DNA from: Streptomyces griseiscabiei
GTDB taxonomy: Bacteria > Actinomycetota > Actinomycetes > Streptomycetales > Streptomycetaceae
DNA: 64,000 nucleotides
Direction of reading: 5' to 3'
Assembly (NCBI RefSeq): GCF_020010925.1
Contig: NZ_JAGJBZ010000002.1
Span: forward strand, 682,001-746,000
Translations under genes and position numbers: made by a program
The notes under the pieces: model-generated
What the model was told of the DNA's origin: nothing
The model's database searches: none
The model's input: the letters and a program-made list of their open reading frames with translations, nothing else
Shown: positions 28,007 through 36,742 of the stretch, piece after piece
Position numbering within the stretch: the first letter of the stretch is position 1
Layout of the letters: each line of letters opens with the position of its first letter

Positions 28007-31000
28007 CTACCGTTCGCTGACCGTCGCCGGCCCGAGGCGTAGGCCCTGTTCGAAGCCCTGCTCGAAGGCCCGGTCGTACGCCTCGGGGGAGAGCCGCGCG
28101 CGGACGGCCCGCTCCGTGCGGACGACATCGGGGTCGCCCGCGACACGGGCGCCCCGCAGGGCCTCAGCCGCGCCCAGGAGTTCGGCGGCGCGCTCGGCGG
28201 TCGGGGCGACGGAGGCGAGGGCGTCGGCGAGTTCGGCCCGGGCGAGGGCGTCGGTGGAGTCCCGGGCGTGGGTTTCGGCCCGTGCGAACCAGTCGCGGGC
28301 CGCGTCGGTGTCCCCTTCGGCGTCGGCGTTCCGGCCGAGCCCGATGAGGATCCGGACGGTCTCGCCGACGCTGAACCAGTTCGCCGCGCACGCCTTCAGG
28401 GCGTTCTCGTAGTGCACGCGCGCGTGGGCCGTGTCTCCGGCGAGCCGGGCCAGGTCGCCGAGGCCCCGCCGGGCGCTCGCCACCTTGTCGTGCGCGCCGG
28501 CGGCACGGGCGAGCGCGGCGGACCGGGTGTAGTGGGCGGCGGCCTCCTCGGTGTCGCCCCGGTGCAGCAGCACGGTCGCCCGGGTGCGCAGCAGATCGGC
28601 GGTCTCCTCCGGCGCCTGCAGTTCCCGTACCTGTGCCAGGCCCTCGTCCAGGAGCTCCAGGGCGCGCTCGTGATCGCCGTGCCAGTCGGCCAGCGAGGCG
28701 AGCGGGTCCAGACAGTTGGCCATGCCCCAGCGGTCGCCGGTCGCGCGGAATCCGGTCAACGCGCGCGTGAAGGCCGCCTCCGCCCCGGCCGGACGCCCCG
28801 CGAACAGCGCCTGATAGGCGAGGCCCACGTCCAGCAGCGCCCGCCCCCACGGCTCGTCGCTGATGTGCACGGCCCGGATCTCCTCCTCCACGGAGAGCAC
28901 CGGACCGCCGACGAGGGACCAGATGACGGTGGTGGCCGGCAGCCGCAACGGCCCCCGCAGAGTCCGCAGTACGGCCGCCACGCGCGCGAGGCGCTCGGGT
29001 TCGCCCGGGTCGTCACCGCGCCCGGCGACCGTGTTCATCACACACAGCGCGTACTCCTCGGCCAGCCCCGGGGGCGGCTCCTCGCCGACCGCCGCCAACA
29101 GCGCGCGGGCCATCGGCAGATGCTCGCCCTGCGGGCCGCGCAGCCGCCAGAACCACGACAGGGCGGCCATCAGCCGCAGCGCGGACCCGGTGTCCGTGCG
29201 CACCAGATGGCGCAGGGCCGCGTCGAGATTGCCGTGCTCGGCGGTCAGCCGCTCCAGCCAGGGCAACTGCCCGGCGCTCCGCAGAAAGGGTTCCGCCCGC
29301 TCGGCGAGCGCCAGGAAGCAACCGGCGTGCGCGTCCCGCAGCCGCCCTGGATCGTCCTCCTCCGCCAGCCGCTCGGCGGCGTACGCGCGGATGGTCTCCA
29401 GCATCCGGTACCGTCCGTCGGCGACCTCCACCAGCGACTTCTCCACCAGCGACGCGAGCACGTCCTCCGCGTACGGCACCCCGCAGACGGCCTCCACCGC
29501 CTCCGCCGTCGCACCTCCGGAGAACACCGCCAGCCGCCGCGCCGCCTCCCGCTCTTCGCCGTCCAGCAGCTCCCAGCTCCACTCGACCACGGCCCGCAGC
29601 GTCCGGTGCCGGGGGGCCTTGGTGCGGTCGCCCCGGGAGAGGAGACGGAACCGGTCGGGGGCGTGGGCGGTCTCCGGCACGGGCCCATGCGTGCCCAGCC
29701 TGGTGTCGAGGCGGTCGGCGAGTTCGTCGACGGTCAGGGTGCGCAGCCGGGCGGCTGCCAGCTCGATGGCGAGGGGGAGACCGTCGAGGGCGGCGCAGAT
29801 GTCGGCCACGCGCGCGTGCGGCTCGTCGAAGGGACGCTCGGGGCCGGGGCGTACGGCCTGCGCGCGGTCCAGGAACAGCAGACCGGCGGAGTCCGGGGGC
29901 AGCGGCGGGACCGGTACGAGGATCTCCCCGGTGATACCGAGGGACTCCCGGCCGGTGGCGAGGACCCGGAGGCCGGGGCAGCCGCCGAGCAGCAGACCGA
30001 CGAGCCGGGCGGCCTCCTCGACGAGATGCTCGCAGTTGTCGAGCACGAGAAGCAGCTCACGCTCCTCCAGGGCGGCCAGCAACCGTTCCACGGCTTCCGT
30101 GACGGGAGTCCCGGGCGCACGCGGTCCTTCCCGCACCCCGAGCGCCGCGAGGACGGCGTACGGGATCTGCGTGCCGTCCGTCAGGGGCGCCAGCTCGGTG
30201 ACGCAGACGCGCGCGGAGGTGTCCGCGTGGACCCGCGCGGCCTCGAACGCGAGCCGGGTCTTGCCGACCCCGCCCGGACCGGTGAGCGTGATCAGACGGG
30301 GCGGTCGGGGAGCGGAGTCGGTCAGGAGGGCGGTGATGCGGGCGAGTTCGGCGCGGCGGCCGAAGAAGCGGGTGAGCTGGGCCGGTACCCGGGGGCGGCG
30401 CGGTGCCGGGGCCTCGCCCCGCAGCAGTTCCAGGTGGAGCGCGGCGAGGTCGGGCGACGGGTCGGCGCCGAGTTCGCGGGCGAGGGCGCTCCGGGCCTCC
30501 TCGTAGACGCCGAGCGCCTCGGCGGGGCGGCCGCTCGCGTGGAGGGCCCGCATCAGCTGGCCGTACAGCCGCTCGCTCAGCGGGTGCGCGGCGAGCAGCG
30601 CGCGTACCTCGGGGACGAGTTCGGGCCCGCCGCCGAGCACCAGATCCGCCTCGATCCGGTCCTGTACGGCGGCCAGTTGTAGTTCGTCGAGGCGCGCGAC
30701 CTCGGCGTACGCGTCCGGGAGGTCGGGCAGCGCGGGCCCGCGCCACAGGGCGAGCGCCTCGCGCAGCCGGGCCGCCGCCTGCGGATGGTCCCCGGCGGCG
30801 AGGGCGGCCCGCCCGTCCCTGGACAGTTGTTCGAAGAGGTGGGCGTCGACCGCCTCGGGCGGGACGGCGATGCGGTAACCGGCGGAGGTGATCTCTATCT
30901 CGGTGTGCGGGCGCAGGCGTCCGCGCAGCCGGGAGATCTGGGACTGCAGGGCGTTGGCGGCCCCGGCGGGCGGTTCGGTGCCGTACAGGCCGTCGATGAG

Positions 31001-31135
31001 ACGCCGGGCGGAGACCGTACGGCCCGCTTCGAGGAGCAGCAGGGTCAGCAGGGCGCGGGGACGGGGACCGCCCGGGTCCGGTGAGGTGCCGTCGTCGGCG
31101 CGTATGTCGAGGGGACCGAGGATGCCGAACCGCAT
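28007..31135 (-). CDS. AfsR-type regulator (SARP-BTAD, STAND ATPase, TPR)
   Basis: A 1,042-residue regulator. Residues 1-95 are an OmpR-like winged helix (MRFGILGPLDIRADDGTSP, then NALQSQISRLRGRLRP). Residues 100-250 are the BTAD. Residues 255-560 are an NB-ARC/STAND ATPase with P-loop LTGPGGVGKTRLAFEAA and Walker B LLLVLDNCEHLVE. The rest is helical TPR-like repeats. The layout matches AfsR-family pathway activators, which bind DNA after ATP-driven oligomerisation on ligand binding. Its apparent operon partner is the FAD monooxygenase, the natural candidate target. Neither gene is expected between thiD and rpmB in S. coelicolor as I recall, which suggests an accessory insertion. Confidence 0.92.
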   Translation of the reverse strand: MRFGILGPLDIRADDGTSPDPGGPRPRALLTLLLLEAGRTVSARRLIDGLYGTEPPAGAANALQSQISRLRGRLRPHTEIEITSAGYRIAVPPEAVDAHLFEQLSRDGRAALAAGDHPQAAARLREALALWRGPALPDLPDAYAEVARLDELQLAAVQDRIEADLVLGGGPELVPEVRALLAAHPLSERLYGQLMRALHASGRPAEALGVYEEARSALARELGADPSPDLAALHLELLRGEAPAPRRPRVPAQLTRFFGRRAELARITALLTDSAPRPPRLITLTGPGGVGKTRLAFEAARVHADTSARVCVTELAPLTDGTQIPYAVLAALGVREGPRAPGTPVTEAVERLLAALEERELLLVLDNCEHLVEEAARLVGLLLGGCPGLRVLATGRESLGITGEILVPVPPLPPDSAGLLFLDRAQAVRPGPERPFDEPHARVADICAALDGLPLAIELAAARLRTLTVDELADRLDTRLGTHGPVPETAHAPDRFRLLSRGDRTKAPRHRTLRAVVEWSWELLDGEEREAARRLAVFSGGATAEAVEAVCGVPYAEDVLASLVEKSLVEVADGRYRMLETIRAYAAERLAEEDDPGRLRDAHAGCFLALAERAEPFLRSAGQLPWLERLTAEHGNLDAALRHLVRTDTGSALRLMAALSWFWRLRGPQGEHLPMARALLAAVGEEPPPGLAEEYALCVMNTVAGRGDDPGEPERLARVAAVLRTLRGPLRLPATTVIWSLVGGPVLSVEEEIRAVHISDEPWGRALLDVGLAYQALFAGRPAGAEAAFTRALTGFRATGDRWGMANCLDPLASLADWHGDHERALELLDEGLAQVRELQAPEETADLLRTRATVLLHRGDTEEAAAHYTRSAALARAAGAHDKVASARRGLGDLARLAGDTAHARVHYENALKACAANWFSVGETVRILIGLGRNADAEGDTDAARDWFARAETHARDSTDALARAELADALASVAPTAERAAELLGAAEALRGARVAGDPDVVRTERAVRARLSPEAYDRAFEQGFEQGLRLGPATVSER

Positions 31136-31174
31136 TCACGGGATTCTGGCAGCAAGGCGCCGGGCGGGCACGGC

Positions 31175-31206
31175 AAAAAGCCGGCCCACCCTACGGTGGA
31201 CCGGCT
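31175..31206 (-). terminator. rpmB terminator
   Basis: Stem AGCCGG(T)CCACCG / CGGTGG(A)CCGGCT with a short loop. On the minus strand it is followed by a run of five T residues, which makes it a good intrinsic terminator about 40 bases after the rpmB stop. Confidence 0.88.
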
Positions 31207-31246
31207 CTGTGCGGCGAACCGGCAGTGGCCGCGCGCTGGCTGAGCG

Positions 31247-31432
31247 TCAGCGCGAGACCTTGCCGGCCTTGATGCACGAGGTGCAGGCGTTCACGCGCTT
31301 CGGCGTCCCACCGACCACGGTACGCACGCGCTGGATGTTCGGGTTCCAGCGACGGGACGTACGGCGGTGCGAGTGCGAGATGTTGTTGCCGAAGCCCGGC
31401 CCCTTGCCGCAGACGTCGCAGTTGGCAGCCAC
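31247..31432 (-). CDS. rpmB: 50S ribosomal protein L28
   Basis: L28 of 61 residues ([20 protein letters not shown]). It keeps two CxxC pairs (CDVC near the N-terminus and CTSC near the C-terminus), so this is the zinc-binding (C+) form. Streptomyces often also has a zinc-free paralogue elsewhere under Zur control. GTG start with GGAG upstream. It is monocistronic, divergent from the DAK2 gene, and closed by a T-run terminator. Confidence 0.97.
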   Translation of the reverse strand: MAANCDVCGKGPGFGNNISHSHRRTSRRWNPNIQRVRTVVGGTPKRVNACTSCIKAGKVSR

Positions 31433-31758
31433 GGGTCACTCCAAAGACTTCAGATGCACTTACGGTTGATCCCGGCATGCCGGGATCACGATCCCAGTGA
31501 CTGGGGTCTGAGTGGCGCTGCCAGGGGGAGAGTCCGATCTGGATCGTCGAAGATCTTCGATCTGAATCGGACAACCGGAGCAGCATACAACGACTGCGTC
31601 CGTACAACGAAACTACCATGGCTGGTCCGGGCCTCGTCCCGGCCCTCTTACCGGCGGTCACCACCACGGGTCTACGCTGCGTGCGACGCGCGGCGTCCCC
31701 CCGGCCCCGCGTCCAGCAGCCAAGCATCCCCGCAGGCAAGCAGTTCAAGGAGGCGCAG
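31433..31758. promoter_or_regulatory. Palindrome-rich divergent spacer between rpmB and the DAK2 gene
   Basis: A 326-base spacer with no gene but three dyads in a row: a perfect 22-base palindrome at 31467-31488 (centre CCGGCATGCCGG), CCCAGTGACTGGG at 31492-31504, and a perfect 14-base palindrome TCGAAGATCTTCGA at 31547-31560 flanked by CCGAT and ATCGG. They lie close to the rpmB start, on its 5' side. They could be operators or form leader-RNA hairpins for rpmB. The AAGGAGG at 31747-31753 is the DAK2 gene's ribosome-binding site. Confidence 0.6.
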
Positions 31759-33465
31759 GTGCCGCAGGTGCCGCAGACATTCTTCGATGCTCTCGCGGTG
31801 CGCACCTGGTGCGGTCTCGCGCTGGCGGCGCTGGGACGCGCGCGCGAGGAGATCGACGCCATCAACGTGTACCCGGTGGCCGACGGCGACACCGGCACCA
31901 ACCTGTACCTGACGATGGAGTCGGCCGCGGCTGCCGTCGAGGCGGTGTTCGCGGGCCACGAGGCCGGCGGACCGCCGGCGGGAGGGGCGTCGGCCGGTGA
32001 GGGCAGGCCCACGCTCGCCGAGGCCGCGCGGGCGATGGCGCACGGCGCGCTGATCGGCGCCCGGGGGAACTCCGGGACGATCCTCGCCCAGCTCCTGAGG
32101 GGCATGGCCCAGGTCCTCTCCGACGACGGTGACGCGGCCCACACCGACGGCCGGGGCCTGCGGCTCGCCCTCCGCCGCGCCGCCGACTCCGCCCGTGACG
32201 CCGTCGCCCACCCCGTCGAGGGCACCGTCCTCACGGTCGCCACCGCGGCGGCCGACGCCGCCACCGGCACCGAGGGCGACTGCGGCACGGTCGCCCGCGC
32301 GGCCTACGAGGGCGCCGGTACGGCCCTGGCGGCGACCCCCGCCCAACTGGCGGCCCTGGCCCGCGCCGGCGTCGTGGACGCGGGCGGACGGGGCCTGGTG
32401 GCGGTGCTGGCGGCACTGGTGGAGACGTTCACGGGGGAGGCGCCGAGGGCCTTGGCCGTCCCGGCCGCGCACACGCGCGTGGCCGTCGCCGAAGCCGCGG
32501 CGGAGGTGTGCGACGGGGACGACCGGCCCGAGACGGGCGGACCGGCCTTCGAGGTGATCTACCTCCTGGAGGCCTCGGACGCGGCCGTGGCCCGGCTGCG
32601 GCGACGCCTGGACGAGCTGGGCGACTCGCTCGTGGTGGTCGGCGGGGACGGGCTGTGGAACGTCCATGTGCACGTCGACGACGCCGGGGCCGCCGTCGAG
32701 GCGGGCGTCGAGGCCGGGCGGCCGTACCGGATCCGGATCACGCACTTCGGGGCCGAGGACGCCCATATGACCGGTGAGGCCGGGCGGCAGCCGCGTGAGC
32801 GTGCCCAGCGGGCCGTCGTGGCCGTCGTCCCGGGGGAGGGGCTGGCCGGGCTGTACGCCGAGGCCGGCGCGACCACGGTGCTGGCCCGGCCCGGGGAGCC
32901 GCCCGCCAGCGGGGAGCTGGTGGAGGCCGTACGGCGGGCGCACGCGCGCGAGGTGGTGCTGCTGCCCAACGACGCGGATCTCCGGCACACGGCAGCCGCC
33001 GCCGCAGAGCAGGCGCGGGCCGAGGGCGTCCGGGTCGCCCTCATCCCCACCCGCTCGGCCGTCCAGGGCATCGCCGCGCTCGCCGTCCACGAGCCCGACC
33101 GGCGCTTCGACGAGGACGTCGTCTCGATGACCTCCGCGGCCGGTGCCACCCGCTACGCCGAGGTCGTCGTCGCCGAGCGGCAGTCCTGGACCATGGCCGG
33201 CATCTGCCAGGCCGGTGACGTCCTCGGCCTCATCGACGGCGATGTCGCCGTCATCGGCTCCGATGTCACCGTGACCGCGGCGGCGGTGGTGGACCGGATG
33301 CTCGCGGCGGGCGGGGAGATGGTCACCCTCGTCCTCGGCGACGAGGCCCCCGTCGGGGTCGTCGACCATGTGGAGACACGGGTGCGCGAGGGGCATCTGG
33401 CGGTGGACACGGTGGTGTACCGGGGCGGGCGGCAGGGGGCGTTGCTGCTGATCGGCGTGGAGTAG
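31759..33465 (+). CDS. DAK2-domain protein, FakA-like fatty-acid kinase
   Basis: A 568-residue protein. The N-terminal DAK2/DhaL domain (residues 5-200) shows the nucleotide-binding VYPVADGDTGTNLYLTMESA and ARGNSGTILAQLLRGMA. A middle domain and a C-terminal FakA-type domain (VVAVVPGEGLAGLYAEAGAT, later VLLPNDADLRHTAAAA) follow. That arrangement is that of YloV/FakA, the kinase that phosphorylates exogenous fatty acids bound to a FakB (DegV) partner. The GTG start at 31759 has AAGGAGG five bases upstream. A second in-frame GTG lies 9 bases later in a repeated GTGCCGCAG, so the exact start is uncertain by three residues. In actinomycetes it normally precedes recG; here two extra genes intervene. 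Confidence 0.9.
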   Translation: MPQVPQTFFDALAVRTWCGLALAALGRAREEIDAINVYPVADGDTGTNLYLTMESAAAAVEAVFAGHEAGGPPAGGASAGEGRPTLAEAARAMAHGALIGARGNSGTILAQLLRGMAQVLSDDGDAAHTDGRGLRLALRRAADSARDAVAHPVEGTVLTVATAAADAATGTEGDCGTVARAAYEGAGTALAATPAQLAALARAGVVDAGGRGLVAVLAALVETFTGEAPRALAVPAAHTRVAVAEAAAEVCDGDDRPETGGPAFEVIYLLEASDAAVARLRRRLDELGDSLVVVGGDGLWNVHVHVDDAGAAVEAGVEAGRPYRIRITHFGAEDAHMTGEAGRQPRERAQRAVVAVVPGEGLAGLYAEAGATTVLARPGEPPASGELVEAVRRAHAREVVLLPNDADLRHTAAAAAEQARAEGVRVALIPTRSAVQGIAALAVHEPDRRFDEDVVSMTSAAGATRYAEVVVAERQSWTMAGICQAGDVLGLIDGDVAVIGSDVTVTAAAVVDRMLAAGGEMVTLVLGDEAPVGVVDHVETRVREGHLAVDTVVYRGGRQGALLLIGVE

Positions 33466-33498
33466 CCCGAGGGGTGCGTGGTCGGGTGCGGGTCCGAT

Positions 33499-33615
33499 GG
33501 GGCTTCTCGCGCAGTTCCCCGCGCCCCTGAGAAGCAGGGGCTGCGCCCCGTGCTTTTCCCCTCGAAAGGGCCGCAGGCGTCTTTCAGGGGCGCGGGGAAC
33601 TGCGCGAGAAGCCCC
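33499..33615. repeat. 117-bp palindromic intergenic element (copy 1)
   Basis: Two perfect 32-base inverted arms (33499-33530 and 33584-33615; the left begins GGGGCTTCTCGCGCAGTTCC) flank a 53-base centre that itself contains small inverted repeats (AGGGGCTGCGCCCC). The element is repeated at 46359-46475 with about 90 percent identity. It lies between the converging DAK2 and TPR genes and can form a long cruciform or RNA hairpin. After it, to 33745, is only GC-rich spacer with a GGGGCGCAGCCCC hairpin. Confidence 0.85.
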
Positions 33616-33745
33616 ACCGAACCGCCACATACTCACCCACCCACCCCCGCGCGGAGCGCGGAAGGGGGGTCGAAGGGGCGCAGCCCCTGGGGGACGGGAC
33701 GGGTAGGGGCGGCGGGGGCGAGGAAAGCCATGCGGCACCCCCCGC

Positions 33746-36742
33746 TCAGCCCGAACCCCGCGCCTCCGCCACCTCCGACAACCGCCCTGCTTCCTCCCGC
33801 AGGGCGACCGCCGACTCGTCGTCGCGATCGGCCACCGAGGCGAGCACCCCCCGAGCCCGCTCCCCGGCGGCAGCCGTCCGCCGAAGGTCCACCTCCAGCC
33901 ACCCCGCGGCCAGTTCGGCGGAGCCACGCGCGTCCAGGAAGTCCGCCCCCAGCGACGCGTACACCGACACCGCCCGCTCGACCAACCCCAGCGCCTCCTC
34001 GAAGACCGGCCGGAACACGGCGAGTTCCGCGTCCTCGGCGACGGACCGGGCGAGCAGGTCCCCGAACTGGCGGCAGGTCTCGGCGAGTTCCGCGAGGATC
34101 CGGCGCCGGTTCTCCTCACCGGACACGTCGGACAGGGCCGCCTCGCAACCCAGCACCGCGTCACCCATCAGCTCCCGGGCGTCGTCCGGGGACGCGGCCC
34201 CGGCACCCTCACGGCTCTCACGCGCCACGTACCAGGCCCGCGCCCGCAGCGCCCGCACATACCCGTGGACGTTCCCCAGCTCACCCCAGAGATCGACGGC
34301 GCGCTCGTACGCGCGGTCCGCCTCGTCCGGCAGCCCCGCGCGCGCGAGCGCCTCCGCGGCGAGATGCGCGAGCATCGCGTGATCGCGCTGCTCGGGCCAG
34401 TGCCGGGCGATGTCGGCGGCCCGCAGCCACCGTCCGGCGGCCTCCCGGTGCTCACCCAGCTCTGTGTGGCAGTCACCGAGCCACCACAGGGTCTGGGCGA
34501 CGGCCCCGTCCCCGTGTGTCTCGGCGGTGAGATCCGGCAGCGCCGACTCCAGTACCTCGGCAGCCTCCGCCCACCGCCCCAGCCGCAGCAGGAACCCGCC
34601 GAGCAGATGCCGGGCCCAGGCGCCCAGGGTCGGCCCCTCGCCCGCCTCGTCGGCCCAGTGCGCCGCCTCCAGGGCGTGTCCTGCGGCCTCCTCCGCCCGG
34701 TCGCCGGCACCGAGCAGCTCGGCCAGCTGCAGACGCAGCTGCGCCCGTCCCACCGGCTCCAGCTCCGCCCCGCCGTGCTCCAGCGCCGCCAGGGCCGCCC
34801 GCTCGGCGGTCTCCAGGTCCCCGAGGTGCTGCGCGACCCCGGCGAGCCGGGCCTCGTACTGCACCGCGAACCACGGCAGTCCGGCGGCCACATACCGCCG
34901 CGCGGCCTCCGCGAACAGCTCGGCGGCGGCCTCCGCGTCCCCGGCGCGCGCGGCCAGCTCCCCGAGCATCGCCCGCGCCTCCGCGGCCCGCGAGGCCAGC
35001 CGGACGTCCTCCGCGCGACGCGGCTCGACGAACTCCGCCAGCTCCCGAACGGCCGCCTCGGCGGGAGCCACCGCGTCGTCGGCCCCGTCGTCGGCCTCGG
35101 CCTCGTGCATCCGCTGCACGAGTATCCGGGCCCGCCCCACCAGTACGGCGGCCGTCTGCCGCGCCCCCGTGCCGCCGTCCGCCCAGAGCGCGCGAATCCC
35201 CTCGTACGGCTCGGCGATCAGTTCCAGGGCGGCATCCGTGTCCCCTGCCAGGGCATGGACGGTCGCCCCACGCGCGCGTGCCGCCAGCGCCTCGCCGGGG
35301 TCGCCGGCCTCCTCGTACAGCTCGGCCGCGCGCGAGAAGAGGGCGCGGCCCTCGGGCCCCAGCCCGATCGCCTCGTGGTCGACGATCTCCGCGCGGTCCC
35401 CGGCGTCCAGCTCCGCGCCCTCGGACTCGGCGGCCCGCGCGACGGCCGCCCAGGCCTCCACGGACCCCGGATGCAGCGTCTCGGACAGCCGCCGTGCCTC
35501 GGCCAGGAGACCGGGCAGGTCGTCCGGTGCGGGGATCGCCGAGGCCGCCACGCTCTCGACGGCGGCCGGCTGCCGGGGCGCCGGCACCGGAGCGACGGCC
35601 CCCGCCGAGCGCACCCCCAGCGGCAGCCGCTCCAGCAGTGGCGCCCGGTCCATCCGCTCCCGGACCTGCGTGCCGACGTACGCCGTGCCGTTGCGCCGGT
35701 CGAAGAGCGCGGCCAGGGAAAGTGCCTCCTCGCGCGCGTGGAAGGCCAGTTCGCGGGCGGTCCAGGTGCGGCCGGGCGGACCGGGGACCGTCTGGTCGGC
35801 GAACCCGCGGGCCGTGAGGCGGTCCATGAGGAGGGCCACCACACTCAGGAAGTCCAGCTTGCTGCGCGGGTCGCCGGAGCCGGTGAAGTACGCCGGGCGC
35901 TCGGCCAGCAGCTCCAGGCCGCGCGCCTCGTTGCCGGTCAGGGCGCAGAACTCCACATGGTCCGCGTAGGCGCCCCGCATGCTCTCCATGGACCGCACCA
36001 GCCGGAAACCCCGCAGATGGTGGGCCCGTGCCTCGTCCTCGCGCCCCAGGCGCAGCAGCGGCAGCAGGGAGGAGGCCAGCACGGTGTGCGGCTCGTGGGC
36101 GCATGTGTACTCGCCCTCCAGGACCGGCGCCCACAGCTCCAGCGCCGCCGTGTCCTCGTGCCGCCGGGTCCGCCACCAGCCCTGCCCGTGCAGCTCGCAC
36201 GCGTGGCAGTCGGCCATCGAGTCCCGGTCGGCGGCCAGCCACGCCCCGTACGCCCGCTCGGCCCGCGCCAGGTCGCCGATGTGCGCGGCCACGCTGAACT
36301 CGGCGCTCCGCACGGCCCGTTCCGAGTGCCCGGCCAGCCGGTAGCGGTGCTCCATCTCGCCGAGCCACTTCTCGATGGAGGCGAGCGGGACGTGCGGCTG
36401 GTTGAGCATGCCGGCCGACATCCACTTGAACACCCAGTGCAGGGAGTGGATCTCGTACTCGTCGAAGTCCTCGGGCCGTTCGTCCCACATGCGCAGCAGC
36501 CGCGCGAAGGGGACGAACATCTTGTCCTTCTCGGAGCTGTAGTTGTAGACCTTCAGCTGATGCCCGAGCGCCTCGATCACGGCGAGCGGCACCTTCAGCT
36601 TCTCGGCCTCCACGAGCAGCCGCTCCGCGCGCGCGTTGCGCGTCGGGCCCTCCGGCTGCTCGTAGTTCTCCGCCATCGCCCGGCGCAGCTCGTCGAAGTC
36701 CATGGCGCCCGTCGCGCCCATGGCATCCATGGCGTCCGTCAC
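33746..36742 (-). CDS. Large TPR-repeat protein coupled to the HSP90-like gene
   Basis: A 998-residue, Ala/Glu-rich, all-helical protein. The N-terminal 350 residues (MDFDELRRAMAENYEQPEGP ...) form helical repeats with a conserved-looking metal or redox patch (DCHACELHGQGWW, then YTCAHEPH). The C-terminal 500 residues are clear tetratricopeptide-like repeats (for example AAELYEEAGDPGEALAARAR and ADRAYERAVDLWGELGN). No enzyme motif, signal peptide or membrane helix is seen. The GTG start overlaps the stop of the HSP90-like gene (GTGA), so the two proteins are made together. A role as its co-chaperone or client adaptor is my inference. The two genes appear inserted between the DAK2 gene and recG relative to S. 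coelicolor. Confidence 0.88.
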   Translation of the reverse strand: MTDAMDAMGATGAMDFDELRRAMAENYEQPEGPTRNARAERLLVEAEKLKVPLAVIEALGHQLKVYNYSSEKDKMFVPFARLLRMWDERPEDFDEYEIHSLHWVFKWMSAGMLNQPHVPLASIEKWLGEMEHRYRLAGHSERAVRSAEFSVAAHIGDLARAERAYGAWLAADRDSMADCHACELHGQGWWRTRRHEDTAALELWAPVLEGEYTCAHEPHTVLASSLLPLLRLGREDEARAHHLRGFRLVRSMESMRGAYADHVEFCALTGNEARGLELLAERPAYFTGSGDPRSKLDFLSVVALLMDRLTARGFADQTVPGPPGRTWTARELAFHAREEALSLAALFDRRNGTAYVGTQVRERMDRAPLLERLPLGVRSAGAVAPVPAPRQPAAVESVAASAIPAPDDLPGLLAEARRLSETLHPGSVEAWAAVARAAESEGAELDAGDRAEIVDHEAIGLGPEGRALFSRAAELYEEAGDPGEALAARARGATVHALAGDTDAALELIAEPYEGIRALWADGGTGARQTAAVLVGRARILVQRMHEAEADDGADDAVAPAEAAVRELAEFVEPRRAEDVRLASRAAEARAMLGELAARAGDAEAAAELFAEAARRYVAAGLPWFAVQYEARLAGVAQHLGDLETAERAALAALEHGGAELEPVGRAQLRLQLAELLGAGDRAEEAAGHALEAAHWADEAGEGPTLGAWARHLLGGFLLRLGRWAEAAEVLESALPDLTAETHGDGAVAQTLWWLGDCHTELGEHREAAGRWLRAADIARHWPEQRDHAMLAHLAAEALARAGLPDEADRAYERAVDLWGELGNVHGYVRALRARAWYVARESREGAGAASPDDARELMGDAVLGCEAALSDVSGEENRRRILAELAETCRQFGDLLARSVAEDAELAVFRPVFEEALGLVERAVSVYASLGADFLDARGSAELAAGWLEVDLRRTAAAGERARGVLASVADRDDESAVALREEAGRLSEVAEARGSG

